NCBI GenBank assembly: GCA_024734555.1
Contig: JANPWX010000161.1
Span: 1,852,640-1,916,639, forward strand
DNA from: Trochalopteron elliotii
Taxonomy: Eukaryota; Chordata; Aves; Passeriformes; Leiothrichidae
DNA length: 64,000 bases
Reading direction: 5' to 3'
This document shows, one piece after another, positions 12,001 to 26,362 of the stretch. The notes beneath the pieces were generated by a model, which ran no database searches, had not been told where the DNA came from, and saw only the letters and a program-made list of their open reading frames with translations. The stretch's first letter is position 1, and every line of letters begins with the position of its first letter. A program made the translations under genes and the position numbers.

Positions 12001-13465
12001 ACTGTGTTTTCAGCATGTGCTGGGGTTAGTGACAGGTCAGGGCTGCCCTTCGGGCCAGGGATGCAAGTGGAGGGAGACCTGCTCCAGGCTCTTGGAAGTG
12101 CTTGCTTGGGTGAAGGATGTCGGGGCCATCTAAGCTGTCAGTGCTGCAGGGATAACACCTTGGGTCTCTCGTTGCAAATGCAGATTTGTTGAAGAGACTG
12201 AGAGTCTCATTCCAATTGCCCAAGTCCTGCATTCAAACCAAAACAGGAGTAGAGGACTTCAGAGAGGGAGCTGGTCCTCTGTCTGATACCTTGTAAAAAA
12301 GAGGAATTTGCCTGGTCCAAAACTCTGAAAAGTATTTCCTGATTTCTCAGCCCTTGTCACTGGGGTTGGGGGAAGCAGTGCAACCTCATTCTCTGCTGGC
12401 TCTTGCTGCAGAAGTGGGGGAGCTGTGGTGTGAGAGTGTGAGCGTAAGTGGAAACAATGTGAATGGGACAGGATAGAAAAGTGCTAATTATGGTCTTCTG
12501 AGGACACCAAATAGAGAAGTGGTTGTTCACATATTTGCACTCTCCTCACCCAGAGAGTACCAGTGATCATGGCTAATCTGGAAAATTACAGTAGTTCTGC
12601 ACCAGTCTCAGAAAATATGTTTGATTTTTGCAGATAGGTGGGTGAGTTCATTTTCCAAGCCTCAGCAGAGCTGTTGCAGAAACCTGATGCTTGCTCTCTC
12701 CTTCAGCTGCAAGCATCACATGCCCAGGGAGGTCTTCTGCCCTCCCATCCACCCATCCCATCCCACGGCAGGAGCAGCAGCTGGTTCTGGCATGGTACCT
12801 GAAAGGAATTTGTCTAACTAAAGACCCCAAAGAGGCCCTCTGTTCTAGGTCTTCATTCTCCTTAACAATGTGGAGTTTGTCCTCAGTCTCCCATGGGCTT
12901 CCAGATTAAGCCTGTGGCCTCTTTTCTATCCACCATGGTCAGTTTATTCCTTTCTCTCTGCCTCAGCCATTTATGGATAAATCTTTTCAGATGACAGCAG
13001 GACTCTTGGGAGATGTTTCCCACATCTCCAAAAATCCCAGTATTCCTTCTGGTTACATGTGACTGATTCATGCCCTTTCAGGAAATGGGATACTTATTTC
13101 TAGACTCAGCCCTCCCACACACACCTTCAAGCTTCCATGTACAGAGTGATTTCTGCCTTTTCCAGCGAGTGTCACCTTCGGCCTGGACTCTGCAGCCCCC
13201 AGATGCTTTTCTCACAAACTATTCATTACTTATTGAATTTCTACTGCAGACCATTCCTGCTTATGCAGAGTAGGAACTCGCACCTTCTTCAGTTGTGTCT
13301 CATTTTTTCAGACACTCTCTCCAGACCATTTGAATTCCACTCTGCCCTTGTGTGGCAATCTTGCTCTCCTGCCCAGGCTTGAGGGCCTACAGCTGTGCTT
13401 CTGTAGCCAGCCCTGCACATAGCACGTTAATCCAAGCAGATTGTAGGAAAATGTGGGCTGCATGA

Positions 13466-13880
13466 AAGGAGATGTCACCAGCAGGTCAAGGGAGGGGGTT
13501 CTGCCCCTTTTCCCTACTGTGGTGAGATCCCATCTGGAGTGCTGCATCCAGCTCCGGGGCCCCCAGCTCAGGAAAGACTGGATGGATTTGTTGGAGTGAG
13601 TCCAGAAGAGGGCCAGAAAAATGATCAGGTGGATGGAACACCTCTCCAGTGAGGAAAGACTGAGAGAGTTAGGGTTGTTCAGCCTGAAGAACAGAAGGGT
13701 CCAGGGACACCTCATTGAGCCCTTTCAGTACTTTTTGGGGGCTTACAAAAAAGGTGAGGGCTGACGTTTTAGATAGACAGGACAAGTGGTAATGGTTTTA
13801 AATTAAAAGAAAGTCAGTTCAGATGGGATACATGGAAGAAATTTTTTACAATGAGGGTGGTGATGTTCTGGCATGGAACA
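13466..13880 (+). mobile_element. CR1 LINE 3' fragment
   Basis: Matches the CR1 3' region by eye: GAGATCCCATCTGGAGTGCT, then ATGATCAGGTGGATGGAACA, GTTGTTCAGCCTGAAGA and TTTTTACAATGAGGGTGGTG. The terminal octamer repeat is missing, so the right end is eroded or deleted. Confidence 0.85.
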
Positions 13881-16800
13881 AGTATGTAGCAATGTTTTTT
13901 CTAGTGTGGGAGGTTGTGTACAGAAGGATGGGACTTAGATTTTGTGTGACATTTCTGAGCTCTGGGGTGTGCTGTGGACTGCACTGGTGCCTGGCATACC
14001 CAGGGCATGTTGTGGCAAGGAGCCCAGAGGAGGAGTGGAGGAAAAAGAGCAGCTGTTTCCTCATTTGGCTCTTTCACTTGCCTTACAAATTACTTTAGGA
14101 AAGTGAAGCACTGTTTGTTTAGTCACTCATCCTACTCCTCCTCTGGCAGAGATCCCAGATTGCTGAAACAGGAAAGAAAAAATCCTTCTGAAAGCTGTGA
14201 AACCTTGGCATGGTTCTTCCCCAGCCCAGAGCTGGGAGGCTTGCATCACCCACCCGGACACTGAAATTTTTCTTCTTCAAATCCTTCAGAAAGACTTAGA
14301 GCTCAGAATCTCACATTGCATCAGCTTCTGGCAGCCTGCCTCTCTCTGCTTCTGCCCTCCCCGGTAAAATGAAACTGCCCTGCTCTTGCTGTCACTCACC
14401 TTGGAGCTGTGTGTCAGTTCTGGGCCAGCCTGACAAGAAACACAGCTTTGAAAATGTTGGCTGAAAACCTGGCTTGCTTGTTAGCTCATCAACATCAGGG
14501 TGCTGTGCAGTGTGAGCCAGGCACCTCCTGCCTTCCCCGGTGCTCCCCAGCAGGCACAGCCCAGCTGTGGGGTGGGCCCCCAGCCCCTGCCCTGGGCTGT
14601 CCCTGCTCTCCACAGAGTTGCTTAAGGGTGGCTGTGCTAATTAAACCCTCTTATCCTTGTGCAGAGATGTCTTTATAGTTTCCACCCTCCTGGCTTCCTC
14701 CCCATTGCATCATCAGAGGCTGCTTTTATTTCCTCTGTGCATTTGAAGAACTGCTGCCTTACGATGGAGCTGGGGCTGTGTCGTCAGCACCTCCAGGGCT
14801 GCTTTGCCCAGCTCCCTGACCTTGATCACACGAGCTTTGCAGGAGGGGATTTCTTGCCCTGGGAGGGCAGCAGATGACAAGTACTGCCGCAGGGACATCC
14901 AGTCCTAGCATGCAGCACGGAGCTGCCCACACTGGGCACACACAGCCTGGCCTGCCAGTACTCAGCTCTGGGGACCCATTTTTTGGAGTATTGCCCTTTC
15001 CATTCAACCTTGTGTAACAATGGTTAAGCTGAGTGGGCTCAGAGGCCCATCCAGTGTGGTATCCTGCCTTAGACACCAGGTCTGATGTGTATTATGCTGC
15101 TTTCCTTTCCGTGGTTTCTGAGGGATTCCTTGTGTGTGTGTCTGCTGCTTTCTGAGCCTGTCTAACCTTTTAGCTTCCTCTAACAGTGATAACTTCAGTA
15201 GGTTATTTTATATGGCCTATTGCATGAAAAAAACTTCTAGAACTTCTTGTTTTCCATTTAATCCTGCTATCTGTTCATTTAACGAGTTGCTCCCTTCTAT
15301 CTGAGCTCACTTTGTAAGGAGCAGCCAGCACAGATCCCAGGCCACCTTCCTGGTGCTTGTGGGTCTGAGGGCCCATGCAGGGTCCTGCAGCTGCAGGGTC
15401 CTCTTTGGTCTTCTCAGAGTGATGCTGATCAGGATGCTCCTTTCTCCTCCGACCATCCATGATCCTGGGACAGAGGCAGGGGTCTGATGGAGAAAAGTCT
15501 CTGGAGTAAGGAGTTAGGAGAACCCGTTGCTGGGATTTTTGGAATCTGTAGCACTGGGCCATCCAGAAGAGCAAAAAGTGCCTCCTGTGCAGTTTGCGGT
15601 GAGCAGGCTATGTCATAAATTCAGCAGCCACGCTGTGCTGTGGCCCACATCCTCACAAATGTGCTCAGAACAGGACCACAGGCTGGGGCAGGCACGTGTC
15701 AGTCGCCTGTCCCTCATCCTGCCTCTGCTCCCTGGGGACAGGACGCACACGCACGTGGCCGGTGCCTGAGACTCTGTGACCAGCCCCTCTCTGCTCTGAT
15801 CTGGTTTGTCTTGGCAGCTCCTGACCACGCTGTGCTGTTGGACACCCCGTGGCTCTGGGTCAGAAGTTCTCAGCAGGAGTTTCCTTCCCCTGCTCACTTG
15901 GCAGATGGTTTCTGAGCTCTGTCCAGAGCCTGGCGAGCTGAGTGGAAACACCTTGAGGAAAGCAGGCTGGGGATCCCCATCAACTACCCAAGGCAACCCC
16001 TTCTCCCCTTCTGCTTGCCAAAAGGCCAGGGAAGAGACATCCAAACACTGACCTCAGTGTTGGACCTCACTGAGCTCAGCCAGCTCTGCCACCCAACGCC
16101 CGCCCGCAGCCTCCACACCCAGCTGGGCTGCTGCCCACCCTCTCTGCACATTTGCTTTTGTCTTTCTTCCCACAGCTGAGCTCCTGTTACTGCTGTCTCC
16201 AGCAAAGTTTAGAAAAACAAGGAGTCATCCTCAGCCCAGACCAGAAACAAGGGAAAAAAAATTCCATCCCTTCAGACACCTTTGTGTATTATCACTGCCA
16301 ATTTCTCCAGATTTGTGCTTCCTTGCACAGACTTCCCGACATCTGGGAGATGTCCTGGACAGACCCCACGGCTTGTATGTAAAACCTCCCAGGAAGTGTG
16401 TGACTGTCTGGTTTATGAACTGAAAATTTGTAAAGATCAAGAAGGAAAAACATGCTCTTCCTTGCAGACAAAAATGTTACAAGTTCAGACGCAACATTTT
16501 GTTTTGCTCTTAAGGCTTTTATTTGTTTGGCTTTGAAAAACAAACACTTATTTTTGAAATTAAGCCCTTTTATTTACATGAAAAATGGAAACAATCTTGA
16601 AAGGAATTAAGAGAAAATTACTGCCTGTGGGAATGCGTCTTCATTTGTATCAAAATCATGTTAGTAGGATTCAGTCCAACCCCTCAACTGATTTTATCCA
16701 ACTACTGAATTGCATTCCTTGGAGGATTTGGCAGAAATTAAGGGATTTTCACCCAAATCAAGTATGTTTCCTCTGATTATGGACAGTCCCCAACCTTATC

Positions 16801-19800
16801 ATAAAATCTAACCTGTCAGTGGACCTTTCAAAGGCAAGACGACACTTGAGAGACTGCACTGCGTCAAGAGCTGCCACTTGAGTACTTTGTGTACTCAAAC
16901 CCCTGCTCCCTGACCCTCTTCTCACCACTAGGATCATCTCTTAATTTGGGAGGTTTTACAGCAATTTGGGCTTGTCTTCTGCACACCCTTACCACGATGC
17001 AGGCACCAGCTTAGGCGTTTGTTTTAGCAGGGAGCTGGGAGCAGGGAGACAAGGCAATTCCCCAAGCACAGCTCAGGGTGGAACGCAGCCAAGCAGCCGA
17101 ACAGGCTTTACCTGATGTGGTGCCTGGAGGATCGAAAGTGAAAGCCGATCTTCTGTTTATTCAGCTGCCTTCTCTACTTGCCATCAGAACAGAAAAGCTG
17201 AGGGAGACTCGGGCAGAAGAAAAAATTAAAGTTTCAGTCAGTTTTGCAGCCACAGTGAGGTTTTCTGCCCAGCCCAGAAACTGATGAGCTGGCATTACCA
17301 GTTGGGAGTTCAACTACCAACCTTCTTGGGAAGCCCTTCCCATCAGTGTCCCCAGGCAAAAGAACTGAAATTTCTTTCCTTCTTCTTTTGGTTAAGTGAG
17401 ATATCATTTATGGGCTCCCAAATGGGCCAGGTTGCTGACACATCTCAGCTGCCCACACAGCACCTGGCAGGATGATCTCAGGTGCTGCAGCGAGGTGCAC
17501 CTCTCCTGAGGTGAGGGTACCCAGGGGAGGAGCAGGCAGGGGAGGTGCAGCCGGAAAGGAGGGGCATTTTTATGTTTGCAGGAATTCTGACCTCAGGGCA
17601 TCCCAGGAAATTGCTGCCAGAAAGGTCTTGAGATAACAGGGCTGTGACATTCCTCTCACTCCTGCTGTGAAGCAATCCCTTGGGAACTCCCACCTCCGCA
17701 TCCTCACAGTGCTTGTTTTGTTTACAAAGATCCAGATGTTTCCCCCACGCATCCGAGCTCTCACTTCCCGTGTGTGCACCACCTGCCAGCACATCAGGAG
17801 ATATCCAGAGCTCAGAAATGCAGGGAGATCCCAGGCATCTTCTTCCCCCAAGACTCCCCAAGCTTACTGGCATGTGTTGTAGTTAGAACTGTGTCTCTGT
17901 TAAGCCTGAAGCTCCCTGGGCAGCTGATTTTCTCACCCTGACACGACTCTGTGCCTGCTCTCAGCATGCTGTGTTCTTCTCACCCTGCTCAAGTTCTGTG
18001 GCAATGTGGATGGAGACAGGAAATAACCTAAACCTTCATTTCTCTGGGAAACTTGAAAATTCAGGCAAAGATTGAATTCTGCTAGTGAAGTTGGCCTGCT
18101 TTTGCATGTGGGAAAAATGCCCTGTAAATGACAAGCAACAGGCATCATTCAGCCTTGGGTAAGACATGCAGCTGTCACAATAGAGATGGATAAGACACTT
18201 GTTTTTTATGTAGAATAGTTGAATCTTTATATAGCTCATGTTTACAGGAATATTAGAAGACACCGTGTTTGAATTTAACTGGCTAGTAATTTATTGAAAC
18301 TCAGTTCATTGGTTGGTGATGGTTAGTGTAGATGTTTATCAAACGTCTCTCTTTTTAGATAGTTTACATTTTTTGTCTCCTGGGAAGTGAGTGTTTTATA
18401 TGGGTAGAATTTTCTTCCCTGCAGGTGCAAGCTGTTTTTCCCACAAGAATAGATTCTTATACAAACTGACTCTCATTCTTATAATTCTTTTCTCACAGGA
18501 ACTTTTCAGGCTAGTTGTTAACTAAGCCGAAACAGCAAGGTCTGATTTTACAAGGCCTTTCTTTTATAAGGTTTTACCTGTATGTAACATGCACCCACAA
18601 TGAGGCCTCTCTCACTGCTGCATGGCAGCCACCTCAACCTTCCTGCTGAGCTTGTGTCAGCATGCAAAGGATTGGGACAGGCAGAACAAGCCAGAGGGAC
18701 CCAACTCCAGTTGCAAGTCTGTGGTGGGTGGCACATCCTTAATGGATTTTGCTTTAGGCCCTGTTTTGGCTAAACACCAAAACCAGGTCCAGGAACAGAC
18801 CAGAACTCCAATCCTAACATGTCCTTTCTCACAGCCCTTGGGTTAGGGGGACAGGGGCTGCAGGCAGGGTGTGTGAAGTCATGGTTGTGCTGGCTGCTCT
18901 CTGAGCTCTGTGGTTGATGGGGACCTGCCTGTGTGAGGCTGCCTTTTTGTGTCACCTCCTGCTGCATTCATCCCTTGGTTGTGACCAAACAGCAGTGAGC
19001 AAAACTCTCCATCCATCCTCTGGACTGTGTCAGAACGATTCCTGCAACCCCCCAGTGGCCAGTCTGGGATTTCAAGCTGTGGAAAGCCACCACAGCACTT
19101 CAGGACCATTTCAAAGGAAACTGCCCAGGAGTCTGGGGCTGAGGTGCATTTTCCCACCACATTGCTGAATTCATGCCTTGCTGTTTGCTGAAGTCGATCT
19201 CACAGGACCTGTGAGGAAAACATGATACACCTGTGTGCAAGGGTGTGCAAGCATTGCAGAACAGACTCAGAAACAGCTGAACTGAGATGGGCAATCCTCA
19301 GATATTTGTGACACAACACCCACAACCGCAGTCCCTGCTCAATCTGTCTTAATTTGTTGTTGCCGTTTCCTGGGTTTGGAGAAAGTGCAAGTGTAAAAGT
19401 GTTGCAAGAATGAGACCAAATGTACTTTCATTTGAAGTATTTTAACATACTCTGCTTTTGATGATTGTGGTCAGGAGGACAATAAGAAAGACAAACTTTC
19501 AGACCTCGAGGTCTGACTCATTGTGCTCAGAGGGTGCAAAACAGGACAAAGAAATAAAAACAGGTTGGTGTCACTTGCCCTTGGGGCCACAGTGACCAGA
19601 TAGTGCTGGTCTCTCGAGGACAGAACTGGTGAAGACAAAGCCACTCCTTCAGAGCTATGCTCTAGAATTACAAGGCCAAAAAATGTTTCCCTCAGGGTGG
19701 GGTTATGGTACAGCCTTAGGCCCAAGGAAAATACACACAAGAAGCGAGACATCTGATAGACATCACTGCTGAGCAAAACACCTTACTTACTGTGCTCTCA

Positions 19801-21090
19801 TTGATGGCCCTCAACAGAGAAGGTCATTTGTCATTACTTGAGAGAACTGTGTTCTTCCCTTATGACTATGTTCTCTGACTAAACTAGCTTGTTTTTGCAC
19901 AACAACAATTCTTATTTAAAACAATGTGACTTTACATGCATTTGGTATGACAGTGTTGTATTACGGAGACTCCTGAGGCTGTGTGATTTAGCACTTTGCC
20001 CTGGGGTGCTGTTAAGCCAAGACACTGTCCCATCCTGCCTGTCCTTCCCAGAAGCCTTCCAGGGGTGATTACAGTGCTCACTGCTCTTCATAGATATGGT
20101 CTGTGAGTGAGGTTTTCCCAGGATCCCAAACACACTGTCCCAGGGAGTTTGTGTGCAGGAGCTGCTCCCAGTAGAACAGGAATGCTCACCTCCAGGTCGA
20201 GACCTTGCACACGTGGAGGAGCCACTTGTCTCTCAGCAAAGCCCTCTTCACAATCTGCTTGGAAAATCCCTCAGAATTTTCCCTGCTTGGCACTCTTTGG
20301 TGATTTTGTCTCTCTGCTTTTTTGATCAGCTGTATTTACAATGTGAACCACGGCAGGTGTTAATTATGCAGCACCAGTTGTTTCCACTTAAGTTTAGGCT
20401 TTGATCACTGATTCAGCCTCTTCTCTGGTCTAACACAGCTTTCTTTACTCAGCATTGTTGTGCTGATCTCAAATCTTGGAGTGTTAATGGCATGACTGGT
20501 GTTCAGCTCAGACCAACACCATCTGCAGCACAGGTTCTTGCAGACAGCCAGAGCTTCTCTGGTCCAAACTGTGTGTAGATCCCTGTGGAAGTCTGCAGGG
20601 TCAGTGGAGGCTTTGTCTCTCCACCTGTTTCTTTGCAGGAAAGAAACTTTCCTTGTATTTTTGTAAACCCAGGCATGGGACAAAAGTGTGTGTGACTGTA
20701 CCCACAACAGCAAGGAGGAATCCTGGCTTTTTCTGGAATGGAACAGGTGAGGTTTCTGGCTGCATCTGTGACAGCACAGTCAGGATTTGCTTCATGGGCC
20801 ATGAAGCACTGGCTTGGGGAGGCAGCACCTAGCCCTGCTTCTAGAAAGGACATTTTTGGGAAAAGGATCAAGCATAACACAAGATGACTTGACTTATTGA
20901 ACTAACTGGAAAGGCAATGAGATTTTTTCTCCTGTGAGCTGGAGCAAACTTTTTCTTTGGAAAAGAAAAAGTGTGGATGCTGCTGGGGACAGTGGATAAT
21001 CTGGGTCTTTTCACAGTGGGTGAACAGCTAAGGGTTCTTCTCACCAACCAGGGTTAGTTCTTCACATTTTCAAGAGTGGAACACATGGAA

Positions 21091-21150
21091 CCATAGAATC
21101 ATTTAGGCTGGAAAAGACTTTCAGACCATAAAATCCACCTGTTATCCTAG
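21091..21150 (-). mobile_element. CR1 LINE 3' end, short
   Basis: CCATAGAATCATTTAGGCTG then GAAAAGACTTTCAGACCA is the complement of the usual CR1 3' tail. Only about 60 bp is recognisable. Confidence 0.75.
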
Positions 21151-24100
21151 TACATAGGAGACATTAAAGAAGTTTCTTGCTGGCAGGTGTGTCAAATGTC
21201 TCTCAGTCTTATGGGAAGTGACAAAGTGAGAAGCAGATCAACTAGTGATTCAAAATGCTGCACACAACCCCTAAAAAAATCTGAAACCAAGTCTCATTTG
21301 TTTGTCTGTTTGTATGCATTCTGCTCATTTTTTGTGCTGATGACAGTAAGCCAAATAAGCAGACACTGGCAGTAATAGAAACCTTAAATCAACACAAGAA
21401 GACAAAAGTGAATCCTTTGAACTCTATGAGATAACACCTGTGATGTCTTATCTCAGACATGTACTTGGTGATGAAATGATGGGGCTGCTGTATCCTTTAT
21501 GAATCAGATCCTATGCTGGGTTAAGTGTTTGTCTTTGCAGTGTGATCAGTACCACCTTTTCTATATAAAGAAATGAAACTGGTCTCTGGATTGCCAGTAA
21601 ATGGGTGTGAAATTTGCCCTAAAGCAAACAGTGAAAGTAATTATTAGGAAAGCACATCTGTGCCCACATCAAGTTTTGTCTTGCCCCAAACGTTCTCCTG
21701 TGCCTTGGCTGGCCACCAGAGAACAGCGTGGACTAGCAGGCCCTGTGAAATGCAGAGGCAGGAGAAAGTGCAGGCCCAGGAATGGGAGTGTTCTTGTGCT
21801 TGTGAGCAGGTGGGGCTCGAAACCCCCTTGGGACAACAGGTGAGCAAGAGTACAGAGCTGTCACACTGAAAAGGTAATGGTGCAAGAGGAAGAAGTGGGT
21901 GTTTGAGGAGGCAGTGGCTGTGTTTAGGTGTTTGCAGAGATTTGATTCATTGAGAGTGAGCTGACAGGAGAAACACTCCTTTAGTCCTGCTTTCTGACTG
22001 TCCTGCATTCCTCAAGTCCTAAGAACAGCCAGTCCACAGACCCATACCAGCTTCACATCTCTCCTGAGCTCTCCTTCCCTGTGCTTGCCTGGGCTCTGTG
22101 CCCAGTGTCCTTGCTCCCCTGGGACAGCTCAGCCAACCCCACTGTTCTCTCCTGCCCTGGCCTGTGGAATTTCTAGTCCCCAGGCTCCTCCTTCCTGGTG
22201 CAGAGGGCACAGAGCCTCTCCCAGCACAGCATGTGGTGGGTGTTCTGCTCTGGGATGCTGAAACAGCTGCCAGAAAGTTCCCTCATGGCTTGGCATCTCC
22301 ATGGGGAGATGTGCCCACAGTCTCCACTCTGCTTGCTTGGCTTGCTGGCCCTTAACAGCTTTACTCATGTGCTTGGAGAACTGAGCCTTCAGCAGCCTTC
22401 CTCTTCCTCTTGGAGAATGAAGCCTTCAACTGCCTTCCTCTTCCACTTGGAAAATGCACAAAAAACCTCCCCAATCCTCCCTGGCCTTAGGGCACATAAG
22501 GCTGCAGAGGATGATGAATCCTTCTGCTACTCTCTCACCACTGTCCTTTTCCGGCCTGGCACCAACTCCTCCCAGTCCTCAGCGAGCGTGTTGCTCAATG
22601 TGCTTATTTTGGATTATCCCATAACTGGAAGCAAGTGTCTCTGGGGCTGGTCTGGATCCCTTGGAAAACAGGAAGCAACTGCCAGCTCAGAGAACAGCTC
22701 TGAAGTTAGAGATGTTGCTGAGAAAAGTCTATCGAGGCAAACCTTCCCAACCAGTTACTGTAGGAGGCCGCTTGATTCCCTGTCATATTTCCCCATTTTG
22801 ACTGTTGAATAAGGAAACTCAATCCCTGTGCTTTCTGCTGCCTGCGCTGGACAGTGCTGGCTCTACAGCAGCAGCCGCCAGCTGCACTTTGCCAAGCACC
22901 CTTCAGCTTTCTCCTTCTCTCTCACTGGTGAAGCTGACAGGCCATAGCCGTGACTCACGCTGCCTGAGGAAATGTAAGTGGTGTCTGAAAAACCACAGGC
23001 TTATTATCCATTATTACTGATAACCATATGTGGTAGAAAATGAGGTGATTTTCACGTGGCTGTGAATGGACTTTTAATGTTTCCCATCATTTCTTGTGTG
23101 AGGCGGTGTGGCCTCCATCCCCTTCTGCTCTGCGTCACCTTCGGTAGCTCCTTCTGAGCTGGGAGCTCCTTCCCCAGGGGTGGCCATGGCTCTCACATCA
23201 GCTTTGTCACCCTTAATGTGAGTGAGGAGAGATGGGAAAGAGGAGAGGGAAGGGAGGGAGTACACAATGGCCACCTATGCAGCTTGTGCAGCAGCGTGTG
23301 TTACACAAACCCACAGCAGTGGGAGAGGCTGCCCTGACACCAAAGGGTCAGGAATGGCCCAGATGATGGCTGTGTCCTGTTAAATGACCTCATGGGAAGG
23401 GAGGACAGACCACAAGGTCCTCTTCCATTGACAGTAAGCACAGGAAAAAGAATGTCCTGTGCCTCTGTAGTCAGGGATTGTCTCCAGAAACTGCCTGGTC
23501 CAGCCTTGCACTTCCACACCCCCAGCTTCAAGGGATGACCTAAACCCTGGATGCACTGACCTGGCTGAACAGAGCCTTAAGATGTGACTCTAGCACCATC
23601 TGTGAGCTCCTTCAAGCTCCTTAACCACCCCAGCAACAAAAATTAGTGTATCTTGTATCAAAGAGACTTCTAACCTTGCAGAAGAAAGGGGTCTCTGGAT
23701 ACAAACAAAAGCTGGAATGGTAACTTACTGATGAGGACAGTCAGTCCACCAAGTAACCCATGTCAGGAGCTGAATCGTTTCAGCCTTTATTTCAAGACAG
23801 GTGCATGCATGTGTGTAGATGTAGGTCATTCTAGTTGAGCCTGGAAGCTGAGCCTGAGTGGGATCAGAGTGTGAAATGCCCTCTCCTGCTCTAAACAAGA
23901 AGAAAGGGTGCAGCCTTCTGAAGAACAAATCCATTTGTGTTCTCTGGGCTTCATCTTTCTTGCTGTGCTGTGCACCCCTGCACACACCACTGACATGGCC
24001 TGCCCTGTGTTAGCACATGTTGGGAGACACCAGCCCTGCATACCCTCGTGGAGAGCTGAAACAAAAGCTGAACTGTAAAAAAAAGGAAGGACGTGAAAAT

Positions 24101-25620
24101 TTCATACAGTTTTCCTAGCACTGGAAATGTCTGCTCAAACACTGAATGTATAATCCACCAGTCACTTCCAACCTCCTCCTCCCCCAGCCCCCATCTCCAA
24201 GGGACACTATAAGCCCAAATGTTGCAAAGGAAAAATTTATTATTTTTTAGGAAGATAAACACATTCTCACTTCTGCTGGGGAGTGTGATAATCCCCAGCC
24301 TCGGGGCAGGGTGCAGCTGCCTTCAGTCCCTGTGGTGGTTAGCGTGGCCAGAGTTAAAAGCCCAAAATATCCCTTAATGATGAGCATCGTGTGGGTGCAA
24401 GTCAGCCACAGCTTCTCAGTTGAGAGGAGAAAAGCTGCTTCTTGGCATTACATACATGAGTGAGCTGCTTCAGCCAGTTTCCCCTGAGGCTCTGGCCTGG
24501 CCCAGGCAGGGAAGTTCATTAGCCTAAAGCCCAGGAAACTCTCCAGGGCCTGGAGGATGTCCTTAGTTGCCTGTAGCACCTGAGTCTGCAGGAGTGCTCA
24601 GCCATGAGCGGGTCAGTCCAGGCCTGGGTGCCTGCAAAGCAGGAGCAGTCCAGAGCATTGGGAGCATTTTCAAAGAGGAGTTCAGTGCTGACAACCTGGT
24701 CTGGACCCTTCCCTGTGTTTCTATGAAATCTGATGTAACATTCTCATGCCTATCATTTAAATACATAAATACTTTCAACAAAAGACTTTGGCAGCAGTGA
24801 CTCACTGAAATGTTGATGGAGTTAATTGGGAGACACATAGTCAACTTGCCCTTAAAATCTGCCTCACTTCAGCCAGAAATCCCCCAGCTGCTGGCTGTGC
24901 TGAGGTCAGGGGCTGCCTGCAGCATGGGCAGGACTTGTCTCCACTAGCTCCAAGCTGCAAGGAGAGCAGGGATGAGCAGCCCAGGGTCACTGAGAGCAGT
25001 CTGACTTCAGCAGGAGCCAGGCAGGTGTGCCCAGATGCCTCGTGGAGGAGTGCCTCTGGTGCATACCTGTAGGACAAAGTCAAGGGCAGTCATGAGAACC
25101 ATCTGAGTCCTCCCTGAGGAAAGGATGCACAGATCTGCAGCTTCTACTTGGTCCAGTAGAGAGAAGTCACCAAATCTAGAAGTCTTCAAGTTTGCCCAAC
25201 TTTTTATGTGCCTGGATTACTTTTGAGTCAAGCCAGTGGGTGTGTGCTTGAAGGAGATTTTCCTCTGAGACTTTACAACTCAAGATATAAATGTCACAGC
25301 AGATATCCCTTGGGGTCAGACTTCAGTAGTCTGCAGACAGCTGGAGCAGCCAGTGGAGCTGTGCTCTCAAAGGCTGCTCCCCAAAACTCCACAGTCAGTG
25401 CAGGGCCTGTGCTCCTGCTGTCCAGTGCAGTCCTGCCAGATCATTTCCAAATGCCACCTTCTCTCACAGCCTTTACTTCTCAGACAGCCTTTATCTGGCT
25501 CACTCCAAAGGCATTCTCCTGCTGCCTCTTTCCTGTTTTCCCTCTTACGGGGCAGACTTGTGCTCCTCCTGCTCCGTGTGCCTTCAAGACACTTGAGGTA
25601 ACTTCCTGACTCACCAGACT

Positions 25621-25626
25621 TTTATT
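25621..25626 (-). terminator. Candidate TNFSF4 poly(A) signal
   Basis: AATAAA on the minus strand about 390 nt past the TNFSF4 stop, followed by a GT-rich stretch. It is the first canonical signal I saw downstream of the stop. Confidence 0.45.
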
Positions 25627-26012
25627 TGAGAAAAAATACAACACATTTCTACTATATACAGATACTGTCAAGTAAAAAGAGAAACCCATGGTTTCTCTGA
25701 ATATGAGCTAAGCTTGGGTGACTTTCTTTGGCTTTCGTTTCTATTCTTCTCAAGAGCTCCACGCATCCCTTTCCCCAGTGTTGGAAAGATCCATCCTGGG
25801 TAGCAAATCAGCTGCACAGAGCTCTAAAGAGGCAAACCCTGCATGCACTACATAAAGCCTGTCTGCACTGTGGTTTGTCTGCACTCCCACTGAGGCTCTC
25901 CCCAGCCCCAGGGAGCGATTCTAGAGCAGTCTGCCTCTACAAGTACAAAACCTACAGGTTGGTGGGGAAGGCTGTGCTTTCCACGCTGCTTTTCACACGC
26001 CAGCTCCTCCAG

Positions 26013-26362
26013 CTAGCACTGGTTGTCACTCATCAACAACACCAGGCTGAAGGACAGATCCGAGATGGTGGCGTTGGAGTTGGTGCACAGGGTGATGCTG
26101 TCCTGCTGGAACAAGTAGAGCGCCGCGGTGAAGTTCACTGCGGTGTCATTGCTCTGCACAGTCTGCTCCCACAGGGCACTGCTGCTCATCTCGTGTGTCT
26201 TCCACAGGGTCAGCTTCAGCCAGTGCTCCTCTTCCAGGTAGATGCAACTCTTCAGGGATGCCAGGTAGAGGCCGTCACAGGGGATCAGGATGGAGCCGTT
26301 TCTGATCTGGATGGGGCCCCGCTCGGCAGTGAGATTCATGGCTGCTCCTTTGATGCTCCTGC
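26013..26362 (-). CDS. TNFSF4: TNFSF4 coding exon 3 (TNF-homology domain)
   Basis: 350 nt after the acceptor CCATTCCAG, entering in phase 1, ending with the codons for SDNQC and a stop. It has the same length and entry phase as the last exon of TNFSF18. The opposite strand is also open for about 220 codons here, a side effect of codon composition rather than a gene. Confidence 0.92.

Larger units (their letters stand above)
8330..25600. other. Intergenic region between TNFSF4 and TNFSF18
   Basis: About 17 kb without a recognisable gene. It holds a CR1 fragment at 13.5 kb, a CR1 scrap at 21.1 kb and the A22 tract at 9.06 kb. The longest frame (204 codons, 22198-22812) has no recognisable domain and no splice-flanked continuation. 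Enhancers for the two ligand genes may lie here, but none can be read from one sequence. Confidence 0.65.

Noticed and set aside
22198..22812. 204-codon plus-strand frame
   Set aside because: No domain, no splice-linked partners, ordinary intergenic setting; length is compatible with chance in 64 kb of moderately GC-rich DNA.
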